Assembly (NCBI RefSeq): GCF_900167145.1
Contig: NZ_FUWG01000002.1
Span: forward strand, 248,001 to 312,000
Source: Treponema porcinum
GTDB lineage: Bacteria; Spirochaetota; Spirochaetia; Treponematales; Treponemataceae
Direction: 5' to 3'
DNA: 64,000 nt
Positions 34,091 through 42,184 of the stretch are shown here, in pieces (within the stretch, counting starts at the first letter, position 1; every line of letters starts with the position of its first letter). The position numbers were made by a program, and so were the translations under genes. A model generated the notes under the pieces. It searched no databases. It saw only the letters and a list, made by a program, of their open reading frames with translations, and was not told the DNA's origin.

Positions 34091-34153
34091 CGGCAAAGGC
34101 GTCGGAATTTGTGCAGAGGAGCGTTCCCTGTAAAAATTCCGGCGCCTTTTTTT
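34091..34153 (+). promoter_or_regulatory. ANTAR-type hexaloop switch 2, glnN leader
   Basis: CGGC-[AAAGGC]-GTCG (34091-34104), directly after the U-run of switch 1. The competing terminator pairs AGGCGTCGGAATTT (34097-34110) with AAATTCCGGCGCCT (34134-34147), 14 bp, then seven U. Sequence and loop differ from switch 1, so it is not a simple recent duplication. Confidence 0.85.
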
Positions 34154-34226
34154 GTAAGCTGCATCGTAATTTGAACGAAACGGCTTCCTGCCGTACGAAC
34201 TTTATCAATTTTTAGAGGAGGTTCCT

Positions 34227-36326
34227 ATGGAATCAAAGGTAACAGAGATTTTTGGAGACATGGTTTTTGATGAAACAACGATGAAAGCACGTCTTCCAAA
34301 AGAAACATTCAAACAGCTGATGAAAACGATTCAGGGCGGCGAAAAGCTTGATCCTAGCGTTGCAACAGTTGTAGCAAATGCAATGAAAGACTGGGCTGTT
34401 GAAAAAGGCGCAACTCACTTTACGCACTGGTTCCAGCCGCTCACAGGAATTACGGCTGAAAAGCACGACAGTTTCATCACTCCGACATCAGACGGAAAAA
34501 TCATTATGGAATTCTCCGGAAAAGAGCTTGTTCAGGGTGAACCGGACGCTTCTTCATTCCCTTCCGGCGGTCTGCGCGCTACGTTTGAGGCACGCGGCTA
34601 TACTGCCTGGGATCCGACAAGCTATGCATTCATCAAGGACGGTACGCTCTGCATTCCGACTGCATTCTGTTCATATACAGGCGAGGCTCTGGACAAAAAG
34701 ACTCCGCTTCTCCGCTCTATGCAGGCAATCAACAAGCAGGCTCTGCGCGTTCTTCACCTGTTCGGAAACGAGGACGTTACAAGCGTAAAAACTACTGTAG
34801 GTCCTGAGCAGGAATACTTCCTTGTAGACAAGAGCGTTTATGACAAGCGCGAAGACTTGATTTTTACGGGACGCACGCTGTTCGGCGCAAAATCTCCAAA
34901 AGGTCAGGAACTTGAAGATCATTACTTCGGTATGATTAAGCCGCGCGTTCAGGCATTTATGAAAGACCTGAACAACGAATTGTGGAAGCTCGGAATTCTT
35001 GCAAAAACAGAACACAATGAAGTTGCACCGGCTCAGCACGAACTTGCGCCGATTTTCAGTACGACAAATATTGCCTGCGACCACAACCAGCTTACGATGG
35101 AAATTATGCGTAAAGTTGCTGCAAAGCACGGAATGGTCTGCCTTCTTCACGAAAAGCCGTTTGCAGGAGTAAACGGTTCAGGAAAACATAACAACTGGTC
35201 AATTTCAACGAACACAGGAAAGAACCTGCTTGACCCTGGCGCAACGCCTGCAAGCAACGCACAGTTCCTTCTGTTCCTGTGCGCCGTAATCAAGGCTGTT
35301 GACGAATATCAGGATTTACTCCGCATTTCCGTTGCAAGTGCAGGAAACGACCATCGTCTTGGTGCAAACGAGGCGCCTCCGGCAATCGTTTCAATGTTCC
35401 TTGGCGACGAACTTAGCGAAATCCTGCAGTGTCTTGAGGAAGGAAAACCTTACGGTATTCACGAAAAACAGAAAATGCAGATTGGCGTTACTGTTCTTCC
35501 AGAGTTCAACAAAGACACGACTGACCGTAACAGAACAAGTCCGTTCGCATTCACAGGAAACAAATTTGAGTTCCGTATGCTCGGTTCTTCCGAGTCAATT
35601 GCGTGTGCAAACGTTTTCCTGAATACTGCCGTTGCAGAAGAGCTCTGTCAGTTTGCAGATGAACTTGAAAAGTCAAAGGATTTCCAGAAAGATATGCAGG
35701 CTCTTGTCCTTAAGACAATCAAAGAGCACAAGCGCATTATCTTCAACGGAAACGGCTACGATGATGCCTGGGTAAAAGAAGCTGAAAAACGCGGTCTTTC
35801 AAACCTTAAGTCTACGCCGGAAGCACTTGTTCATATTCTTGACGAAAAGAACAAGAAAGTTCTTCAGAAGCACGGTGTATACAGCGAGTCTGAAATTGTT
35901 TCACGTTTTGAAATTCACAACGAAGGCTATTCAAAAGTTATCAACATTGAAGCAGAAACTATGCTTGATATGGCAAAGAAATACATTCTTCCTGCCGGAA
36001 GCAAATTTGCCGGAAAACTTGCAGATACGATTGCTTCAAAGAAAGCAGTTTGCGATGCTGCTGATGTTACATACGAAACGGAAATGCTTACGAAAGTTTC
36101 AAGCCTGACTTCTGAAATCTACAAGAAAGTTCAGCAGCTTGAAAAAGATGTCTGCGATGTAAAGGAACTTTCAGGCGATGCAAGCAAGACTGCGTTCTTC
36201 TACCGCGAACACGTGTTCGAGTCTATGAACGAGCTGCGCATAAGTGCCGACGAGCTTGAAACCATCGTTCCTAAGGAACTGTGGCCGTTCCCAAGCTACG
36301 GCGACCTTTTGTTCAGCGTACGATAA
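34227..36326 (+). CDS. glnN: Glutamine synthetase type III
   Basis: A second, larger glutamine synthetase (699 residues, normal for GSIII, which forms dodecamers and is common in Bacteroidetes, cyanobacteria and some spirochaetes). Visible signatures are [19 protein letters not shown] near residue 61, the GSIII stretch [76 protein letters not shown] and [25 protein letters not shown] precedes the ATG. It is transcribed alone behind two tandem switches, suggesting tighter nitrogen control than glnA with one. Confidence 0.96.
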   Translation: MESKVTEIFGDMVFDETTMKARLPKETFKQLMKTIQGGEKLDPSVATVVANAMKDWAVEKGATHFTHWFQPLTGITAEKHDSFITPTSDGKIIMEFSGKELVQGEPDASSFPSGGLRATFEARGYTAWDPTSYAFIKDGTLCIPTAFCSYTGEALDKKTPLLRSMQAINKQALRVLHLFGNEDVTSVKTTVGPEQEYFLVDKSVYDKREDLIFTGRTLFGAKSPKGQELEDHYFGMIKPRVQAFMKDLNNELWKLGILAKTEHNEVAPAQHELAPIFSTTNIACDHNQLTMEIMRKVAAKHGMVCLLHEKPFAGVNGSGKHNNWSISTNTGKNLLDPGATPASNAQFLLFLCAVIKAVDEYQDLLRISVASAGNDHRLGANEAPPAIVSMFLGDELSEILQCLEEGKPYGIHEKQKMQIGVTVLPEFNKDTTDRNRTSPFAFTGNKFEFRMLGSSESIACANVFLNTAVAEELCQFADELEKSKDFQKDMQALVLKTIKEHKRIIFNGNGYDDAWVKEAEKRGLSNLKSTPEALVHILDEKNKKVLQKHGVYSESEIVSRFEIHNEGYSKVINIEAETMLDMAKKYILPAGSKFAGKLADTIASKKAVCDAADVTYETEMLTKVSSLTSEIYKKVQQLEKDVCDVKELSGDASKTAFFYREHVFESMNELRISADELETIVPKELWPFPSYGDLLFSVR

Positions 36327-36335
36327 AAACTGATG

Positions 36336-36367
36336 CAGTGCCGGATACCCCGTCCGGTGCTGTTTTT
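36336..36367 (+). terminator. glnN terminator
   Basis: CAGTGCCGGA-TACCCCG-TCCGGTGCTG followed by five U, 9 bp after the stop. Confidence 0.88.
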
Positions 36368-36400
36368 GATGGGCCTCTAAAAAATTGGTATATTTTTTGG

Positions 36401-36443
36401 CGCGGATATAGACGTGTTACGTATGTATCCGCGTCTTTTTTTT
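36401..36443 (+). terminator. Second terminator-like hairpin after glnN
   Basis: CGCGGATA...TATCCGCG followed by TCTTTTTTTT. An alternative, AGACG...CGTCT, overlaps it. It reads on the plus strand and overlaps the end of the convergent MocR-type gene. It may be a backup terminator or a remnant of another conditional terminator. No hexaloop with A1/G4 was found. Confidence 0.6.
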
Positions 36444-37887
36444 ATGTCAGGAAAACTGCTTCAAGGCGCGCTATTGTTTCCGAAATGCGTTCTTTTTTAA
36501 TTCCAGAATAATTTACTACAAAAGTATGTTCACCGTCTTTCTGCTCTTTTTTTCCTTCGTAATAAAAATCTGAAAGCATTGCAATTTTTATTCCTGCGTT
36601 TTCAAGAAGTCCGTTAAGTTCCGTCTTTGTTTTTAAAGACTGTACGGACAGAAGAAAATGAAGTCCGGCTTCCTGTTCCGTTATGTGCGAGATATGAGAA
36701 AGACGGCTTTTCTGCAATGCGCCGATAAGGTCGTTCCGAAGCGTGCGGTAGTAGTTTTTCATTCTGATAAGGTGCTTTCCGTAAAATCCGCCGCGGATGA
36801 AGGCAGAAAGCGTGTACTGTTCGAATGCAGATACGGAGCAGGAGTAAAAGCCCAGCGTGCGGTTGAATGCGTCTGTAAGTTCCGGCGGAAGAACCATATA
36901 GCTTATTCTGAAAGACGGAGAAAGCGTTTTGGAAAATGTATTTATGTAGATGACGCGGCCGTTCTTGTCATAGCTTTGGAGCGTCTGGAGAGGCTTTCCG
37001 TTGAAGCGGAATTCGCTGTCGTAGTCGTCTTCGATTATAAATCTTCCGTTTTTTTTCTGTGCCCATTCAAGAAGTTCAAGCCTTCTGCGGACAGGCATAA
37101 CTATTCCCGTAGGAAAATGGTGCGACGGAGAAACGTGTACTACGTCCGCCTTCACTTTTTCAAGCAGCGCAGGGTTTATTCCCTGTCCGTCGATTTCAAC
37201 GGGTATGCATTCTGCGCCGTTTATTTTAAAGACGTTTGCCACTTTTCGATAGCCCGGATTTTCTACGGCATACAGTTTTTCCCTGCCTAAAAGCTGTACA
37301 ATCATTGCATAAAGATTTTCCGTTCCTGAACCGATGACGATTTGTTCCGGGCGGACGTCCATATTCCGGAATTCCAAAAGGTATTCGGCAACGGCGCACC
37401 TTAATTCAAATGCGCCGTGTACGGAAATGCGCTGAAGCAGTTTTTCATCGGAAGAATTAAGGACTTTACGCATAAGGTGCGCCCACAGACTGAACGGGAA
37501 TTTTTCTACGCTGGTGGCATTGCTCGTAAAGTCAGTAAAATACGTTCTGGCGTCTGGTGCTGCTTCGTTTTGCGGCGACGGCGTAATTCTGGTGCGGCTT
37601 TCTGCCGGTGCATCAGCTCTGTTTTTAAGAAACGGACTTTCGATTGAAATATCGGTAACAAAAAACCCCTTTTTTTCGATGGAGTACAGGTAACCTTCGG
37701 AGATAAGCTGACTGTATGCGTTCTGTACGGTGATGACGCTTATTCCCAGATGTTCGGCAAGGCTTCGTTTGGAAGGCAGTTTTTCGTCCGCCTTGAGCGT
37801 TCCGTCAAAAATCTGGTTTTTCAGGGAAAGATAAAGGAATTCGCAGAGTCCGTGAGTTCCCCTGTTGTTGAAGTCTATTGTTATCAT
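36442..37887 (-). CDS. MocR/PdxR-type GntR-family regulator with aminotransferase domain
   Basis: A 481-residue regulator. Residues about 10-75 are a GntR winged helix (LYLSLKNQIFDGTLKADEKL, PSKRSLAEHLGISVITVQ, GYLYSIEKKGFFV). Residues about 130-480 are a fold-type I aminotransferase-like domain with the PLP aspartate in IEDDYDSEFRF and the likely Schiff-base lysine in NTFSKTLSPSFRISY. MocR proteins sense PLP or PLP-amino acid adducts and control vitamin B6, GABA or taurine genes. The target is not evident here. It converges with glnN and is divergent from the broken HD-GYP gene, so the neighbours do not reveal its regulon. Confidence 0.9.
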   Translation of the reverse strand: MITIDFNNRGTHGLCEFLYLSLKNQIFDGTLKADEKLPSKRSLAEHLGISVITVQNAYSQLISEGYLYSIEKKGFFVTDISIESPFLKNRADAPAESRTRITPSPQNEAAPDARTYFTDFTSNATSVEKFPFSLWAHLMRKVLNSSDEKLLQRISVHGAFELRCAVAEYLLEFRNMDVRPEQIVIGSGTENLYAMIVQLLGREKLYAVENPGYRKVANVFKINGAECIPVEIDGQGINPALLEKVKADVVHVSPSHHFPTGIVMPVRRRLELLEWAQKKNGRFIIEDDYDSEFRFNGKPLQTLQSYDKNGRVIYINTFSKTLSPSFRISYMVLPPELTDAFNRTLGFYSCSVSAFEQYTLSAFIRGGFYGKHLIRMKNYYRTLRNDLIGALQKSRLSHISHITEQEAGLHFLLSVQSLKTKTELNGLLENAGIKIAMLSDFYYEGKKEQKDGEHTFVVNYSGIKKERISETIARLEAVFLT

Positions 37888-37980
37888 AATCTGATATTAC
37901 TATAAATGCCGTAATTCGGGTATGGCAATAGTATCAAAAAAGTTCTTTATTAAAAAATGCAATGTATATATAATTTTGCT

Positions 37981-38654
37981 ATGAAATTTTCAAGAAAAGA
38001 AACGGTAAAAATTTCCATAATATATTCACTGATTTTGATTTTTGCAAATATTCTGGGAATTCTCATTTCATCTACGATAGAATCACCAGGCGGACACATA
38101 AAGCGGACGAGCGAATGTGTAAGGATTTTTGTAAATAAATTGAAAAATACGGAACAGTATAAAAAATATTCAGATTCGTTCTATCAGTCTGTCGTCCGGG
38201 CTGCTCCGATGCACGATTTGGGTAAAATTGCCGTAGAGATGCCGTTTTGAGAAAGCCGGGAAAATTTACTGATGAAGAATATGAGAAAATGAAGGCACAT
38301 TCAAAAGAAGGAGCCAGAATTGTAAAGGAAGTAATTAAGTCTGTAGAAAACGAAGAATTCAAGCAGATTGCAATAAACGTTGCTCATTTTCACCACGAAA
38401 AATGGAACGGTCAGGGGTATCCTGAAAAATTAAGCGGAAACCAGATTCCGTTTGAAGCCCGTATAATGGCTCTTGCCGATGTATTTGATGCTCTTGTAAC
38501 CAGGCGCTGTTATAAAGACAGTTTTTCATACGACAAGGCGTTTCAGATTATAGAAGAGTCGCTTGGCTCTCATTTTGATCCTGAACTTGGAAAAATATTC
38601 ATACAGTGCCGTCCGCAGCTGGAAGAACTGTACAATACGTATCAGGTTGAATAA
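37981..38654 (+). pseudogene. Broken HD-GYP phosphodiesterase gene
   Basis: Remnant of a cyclic-di-GMP phosphodiesterase-type gene. The first frame (37981-38250) has one membrane segment (KISIIYSLILIFANILGILI), an apparently shortened junction IESPGGHIKRTSE, and the HD motif MHDLGKIAVE, then stops. The second frame (38247-38654) resumes with RKPGKFTDEEYEKMKAHS, then HHEKWNGQGYP, ALADVFDAL and FDPELGK. Reading GTAGAG-ATGCC as GTAGAG-G-ATGCC would restore VEDAVLRKPG, so one base has been lost near 38240. The N-terminal sensory part also seems deleted. The ends of the HD-GYP domain are otherwise well preserved, so decay is recent. Confidence 0.85.
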
Positions 38655-38716
38655 TTACGCTGAAAAGCCTGCATTAAATTTTACTTTAGTGAATTTAAAA
38701 ATATCCAAATTCTTTA

Positions 38717-38745
38717 TTGACATAAAATAAAGAATGGTGTATAAA
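38717..38745 (+). promoter_or_regulatory. amt promoter
   Basis: TTGACA (38717-38722), 17 bp and TATAAA (38740-38745), with the first hexaloop hairpin 9 nt downstream. Confidence 0.78.
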
Positions 38746-38753
38746 AACTACAT

Positions 38754-38798
38754 ACGGCAAAGACGTCGTGGAATATTATTCCACGACGTCTTTTTTTT
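38754..38798 (+). promoter_or_regulatory. ANTAR-type hexaloop switch 1, amt leader
   Basis: ACGGC-[AAAGAC]-GTCGT (38754-38769). The competing terminator is a perfect 13 bp stem, AGACGTCGTGGAA/TTCCACGACGTCT (38761-38791), followed by eight U. Confidence 0.9.
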
Positions 38799-38801
38799 GG
38801 T

Positions 38802-38818
38802 GTCTGCGTAATGCGGAC
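38802..38818 (+). other. Hairpin between the two amt switches
   Basis: GTCTGC-GTAAT-GCGGAC followed by GTCTTTT. A short stem with a weak U tail, not of the hexaloop type. It may be a spacer structure. Confidence 0.45.
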
Positions 38819-38825
38819 GTCTTTT

Positions 38826-38887
38826 AAACGGCAATGGTGTCGGATGCAAAGTGCACTTGTATTCGATATCATTGCCGTTTATTTTTT
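38826..38887 (+). promoter_or_regulatory. ANTAR-type hexaloop switch 2, amt leader
   Basis: CGGC-[AATGGT]-GTCG (38829-38842). This is the most divergent loop in the window but keeps A1 and G4. The competing terminator pairs AAACGGCAAT (38826-38835) with ATTGCCGTTT (38871-38880) and extends about 10 more pairs inwards, then ATTTTTT. Here the whole hexaloop stem is absorbed by the terminator arm. Confidence 0.75.
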
Positions 38888-38922
38888 GGGATGCTGCGAA
38901 AGCGTCCTTTTGGAGGCATTTT

Positions 38923-40674
38923 ATGGAAGAAGTAATGAGTGCAATTCAAGAAACTCAGGGTATGATTTTTGCCGTCTGGTTTCTGATTGGAGCCGCATTG
39001 GTTTTCTGGATGCAGGCTGGTTTTGCAATGGTAGAAACTGGTTTTACCCGTGCAAAGAACACTGGTAACATCATTATGAAAAACCTGATGGACTTCTGTA
39101 TCGGTACAGTAATGTTCATCCTTATCGGTTTCGGGCTTTTGCTCGGCGAAGATTTGTTCGGTTTTATCGGAAAACCTGGATTTGATATTTTTACTTCATA
39201 CGCTGATTTTGACTGGTCTAACTTTGTGTTCAACCTTGTATTCTGTGCAACAACGGCAACAATCGTTTCCGGTGCTATGGCAGAACGCACAAAGTTCCTT
39301 TCATACTGTATTTATTCAGCAGTTATTTCTGCATTGATTTACCCGATTGAAGCACACTGGATCTGGGGCGGCGGATGGCTTTCACAGCTTGGCTTCCACG
39401 ATTTTGCAGGTTCCTGTGCAATCCACATGGTCGGCGGTATTTCTGCTTTAATCGGTGCAAAGCTTCTTGGACCGCGTATCGGAAAGTTCACGACTGACAA
39501 GTCTGGAAAGGTAACGGCTGTTCATGCATTCCCGGGACACAACCTTCCGATTGGTGCTCTTGGTGTATTCATCCTTTGGTTGGGCTGGTACGGATTCAAC
39601 GGTGCAGCTGCAACTTCGGTAGAGCAGCTCGGCTCAATCTTCCTTACAACAACAGTCGCTCCGGCAGTTGCAACTGTTGTATGTATGATTTTCACATGGA
39701 TTAAATACGGCAAGCCGGACGTTACGATGTGTCTTAACGCTTCACTGGCTGGTCTTGTTGCAATTACTGCTCCGTGTGATGTTACTGACTGTTTCGGTGC
39801 TGTTGTAATCGGTGCTGTTGCCGGACTTCTCGTAGTATTCGGTGTATGGTTCCTTGATTATGTACTTCACATTGATGACCCTGTAGGTGCAGTTGCAGTT
39901 CACTGTCTGAACGGTATCTGGGGAACAATTGCAGTAGGTCTTTTTGCAACTCCTTCTGCTCCTGGATACGGAATTGCAAATGCAGCCGGTGAGGAATTGA
40001 AAGGTCTTTTCTACGGCGGCGGATTTGAACTTCTTGGCATTCAGCTTCTCGGTTTTGTTTCAGTTGCTGCATGGACGGCTATAACAATAACGGTTGTATT
40101 CCTTGTTATAAAGTTAACGGTTGGACTTCGTGTTTCTGCTGAAGAAGAAATTGTCGGTCTTGACAAGCTTGAGCATGGTCTTGATTCTGGCTATGCCGGA
40201 TTTATGACTCCGTACTCTGCTGAAGAATTTGCAGAAGCAAAGGAAGCCGGAGTTTCTATTCCGGTAAGCCAGGCTGTTCCTGTAACAAAGGTAGAAAGTT
40301 CTGCTTCAGGAAAGGGTCAGAAGCTTTCAAAGGTAGTCATCATTACACGTCAGACAAAGTTCGATGTCCTGAAGGCTGCAATGAACGAAATCGGCGTAAC
40401 AGGTATGACTGTTTCAAACGTAATGGGCTGCGGAATGCAGAAAGGTGCTACCGAATATTACCGCGGAACTCCGGTAAATATGACATTGCTTCCTAAGATT
40501 AAGGTTGAAATTGTTGTAGCAAAAGTTCCGGTTGATGAAGTTGTTAAGGCTGCTTCTACGGCACTGTATACAGGACATATCGGTGACGGTAAGATTTTTG
40601 TATACGATGTTGAGAACGTAATCAAGGTAAGAACTTCTGAACAGGGATTCGATGCCCTTCAGGATTCTGAATAA
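38923..40674 (+). CDS. amt: Ammonium transporter fused to a PII domain
   Basis: ATG 38923, after GGAGG, gives 583 residues. An earlier in-frame start would overlap the terminator. Residues 1 to about 425 form an Amt channel of about eleven membrane helices: AALVFWMQAGFAMVETGFTR near the start, EAHWIWGGGWL, DFAGSCAIHMVGG with the conserved aspartate and pore histidine region, LWLGWYGFNG, and VHCLNGIWG with the second pore histidine. A linker of about 45 residues joins a GlnB-like PII domain (about 472-575): SKVVIITRQTKFDVLKAAM, a T-loop GCGMQKGATEYYRGTP, LLPKIKVEIVV and TGHIGDGKIFVYDVE. PII proteins normally gate Amt as separate subunits, so the fusion should gate its own channel. The tyrosine modified in enterobacterial PII is not in its usual place. 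Confidence 0.93.
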   Translation: MEEVMSAIQETQGMIFAVWFLIGAALVFWMQAGFAMVETGFTRAKNTGNIIMKNLMDFCIGTVMFILIGFGLLLGEDLFGFIGKPGFDIFTSYADFDWSNFVFNLVFCATTATIVSGAMAERTKFLSYCIYSAVISALIYPIEAHWIWGGGWLSQLGFHDFAGSCAIHMVGGISALIGAKLLGPRIGKFTTDKSGKVTAVHAFPGHNLPIGALGVFILWLGWYGFNGAAATSVEQLGSIFLTTTVAPAVATVVCMIFTWIKYGKPDVTMCLNASLAGLVAITAPCDVTDCFGAVVIGAVAGLLVVFGVWFLDYVLHIDDPVGAVAVHCLNGIWGTIAVGLFATPSAPGYGIANAAGEELKGLFYGGGFELLGIQLLGFVSVAAWTAITITVVFLVIKLTVGLRVSAEEEIVGLDKLEHGLDSGYAGFMTPYSAEEFAEAKEAGVSIPVSQAVPVTKVESSASGKGQKLSKVVIITRQTKFDVLKAAMNEIGVTGMTVSNVMGCGMQKGATEYYRGTPVNMTLLPKIKVEIVVAKVPVDEVVKAASTALYTGHIGDGKIFVYDVENVIKVRTSEQGFDALQDSE

Positions 40675-40675
40675 G

Positions 40676-40725
40676 GCGCAACACTAGTTAATTTTATATT
40701 GATTACTGATTTCAGTTGCGCTTTC
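40676..40725 (+). terminator. Hairpin after amt (CGCAACACTAGTT type)
   Basis: GCGCAAC (40676-40682) pairs with GTTGCGC (40715-40721). The left arm and first loop bases match the hairpin after purF, supporting a repeat family at gene ends. The U tail is weak. Confidence 0.6.
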
Positions 40726-40747
40726 AGTTTGCCCTTTGGGCAAACTG
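40725..40747. repeat. Perfect 10 bp inverted repeat
   Basis: CAGTTTGCCC-TTT-GGGCAAACTG, immediately after the amt 3' hairpin. It has no U-run. Confidence 0.7.
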
Positions 40748-40986
40748 ATTTAACGAATTTTGAAATACCAGCGGATTTACGTGCAACACTGGTAGTTCTT
40801 AAAGTGCTTACTGATTTTGGGTGTGCGTTTTTTGATTTTGATTCAACTCCTGCCGCCGTGCAAAGAGTTTTTTTGTGTGGCGGCTTTGTCTTGTTTTGGG
40901 AAGGCGGTTGTACAAATAAACAATATTCCGCCGCAAACTTTGTGTGCGGAGCGTTGAAGGAGTAGAGGGGAGGAAAAATCCCCGTG
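40748..40986. other. Non-coding stretch after amt
   Basis: About 240 bp with no convincing gene. It contains a third, degraded GCAACACTGGTAGTT copy (from about 40783) of the motif seen at 27703 and 40676, and a GCCGCC...GGCGGC hairpin with a U-rich loop (about 40851-40883). Confidence 0.5.
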
Positions 40987-41023
40987 TAAAAAAATTCCCG
41001 GTGAATGTCACCGGGAATTTTTT
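40987..41023. terminator. Bidirectional terminator between amt and S1-domain gene
   Basis: AATTCCCGGTGA-ATG-TCACCGGGAATT is flanked by A-run and T-run, so it can end transcription from both sides. It lies 20 bp after the end of the minus-strand S1 gene. Confidence 0.9.
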
Positions 41024-41042
41024 CGTATACCAAGCAAAGAAC

Positions 41043-42134
41043 TTATTTTTTAAGAAGCGCCGCAAACGGATTGTACGTTTCTCCGTCGTCCTGACTGTTA
41101 ATGTAGGACGAAGCGGAATTGTCCTGTTCTACAGAAGTTGCTGGGACTAATGAAATCCGTTTATTTTCTGCATCAATTTCCTTGATGACTACAGAAAGCG
41201 TATTTCCGACCTTAAACTTTTTCTTCAGGTTTGTATTCCTGTCAACGTCTTTAAGCGTTGAAACGTGAACAAGTCCGTCGACTCCTTTGTCTACGCTGAT
41301 AAAAAGACCAAAATCTGCAATCCGTGAGATTGTTCCGTCGAATTTATCTCCGACCTTGAATTTCTTGCTGACCGAACTCCACGGGTCTTCCGCAAGCGCT
41401 TTCATACTGATTGAAACGCGCTCGTGTTCCCAGTCTGCGCGGAGAACTTTTGCAGTGATTTTCTGTCCTACGGAAAGAACTGTGCTTATGTCGTTTACGC
41501 GCTCGAATGAAATCTCCGAAACAGGAAGGAGCGTCTGAAATCCGTCAACGTCTACGAATGCGCCGAAGCTCTGGAGCGATTTTACAGTTCCTTCAACGAC
41601 TGCACCTTCAGTTACTTTTTTGCTGAGCGTAACGATATGTTCGGCGCGCTCTGCTTCAAGAACGGCGCGGTTTGAAACAAGAATGTTTTTTCCGCCTTCT
41701 TTATATTCCGTGATGATGAAAGGCAGTGTTTTTCCTACGAATGTTTCGTTTTCTTCCTTCTGCCTGCCGCCCATCTGGGAGAACGGACAGAATGCGCGGT
41801 TTCCGCCGATTTTTACTTCATAGCCGCCCTTGATTTCCTTTTCTACGTGACCGTCTACAGGAATGCGGCTGGAAAATGCATTTTCTATCATAGAAGAATC
41901 GGCATCTTCACCCTTAATTCTGGCAGTGAATTTCAGTTCGCCGCGGATTTCTCCCATAAAGAAAACCTTGATTTTATCACCCTCTTTTACGGAACAGACG
42001 CCGTTTTCATCGGAGAATTCGGCGGCATTGACAACGCCTTCGCTTTTTGCGTTCAGATCGATGAAAATAGTTTCACCGTTTACCGCAACGACAGTCGTTT
42101 CAATTTCCTGTCCAGGAGTCAGATTTTCAAACAT
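41043..42134 (-). CDS. S1 RNA-binding domain protein (ribosomal protein S1-like)
   Basis: A 363-residue protein made of four S1-type OB folds, at about residues 5-75, 95-170, 185-255 and 268-340. The third and fourth are the best preserved: GTVKSLQSFGAFVDVDGFQTLL, shortened here to SLQSFGAFVDVDG, and ISRIADFGLFISVDKGVDGL. It is likely to bind mRNA and assist translation initiation or act as a general RNA-binding factor. It is shorter than the six-domain S1 of E. coli, so it may be an S1 paralogue rather than the main RpsA. It is transcribed with its own start, 51 bp after the metF stop, on the same strand as metF. Confidence 0.85.
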   Translation of the reverse strand: MFENLTPGQEIETTVVAVNGETIFIDLNAKSEGVVNAAEFSDENGVCSVKEGDKIKVFFMGEIRGELKFTARIKGEDADSSMIENAFSSRIPVDGHVEKEIKGGYEVKIGGNRAFCPFSQMGGRQKEENETFVGKTLPFIITEYKEGGKNILVSNRAVLEAERAEHIVTLSKKVTEGAVVEGTVKSLQSFGAFVDVDGFQTLLPVSEISFERVNDISTVLSVGQKITAKVLRADWEHERVSISMKALAEDPWSSVSKKFKVGDKFDGTISRIADFGLFISVDKGVDGLVHVSTLKDVDRNTNLKKKFKVGNTLSVVIKEIDAENKRISLVPATSVEQDNSASSYINSQDDGETYNPFAALLKK

Positions 42135-42184
42135 ATATATACCTCTTGTTTTTCAGGCGAGTTTAGAACTGCCCGACTGTTTTA

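Noticed and set aside
38851..38922. Earlier amt start at 38851
   Set aside because: It lies within the second leader terminator; the Amt-like N-terminus and GGAGG fit ATG 38923.
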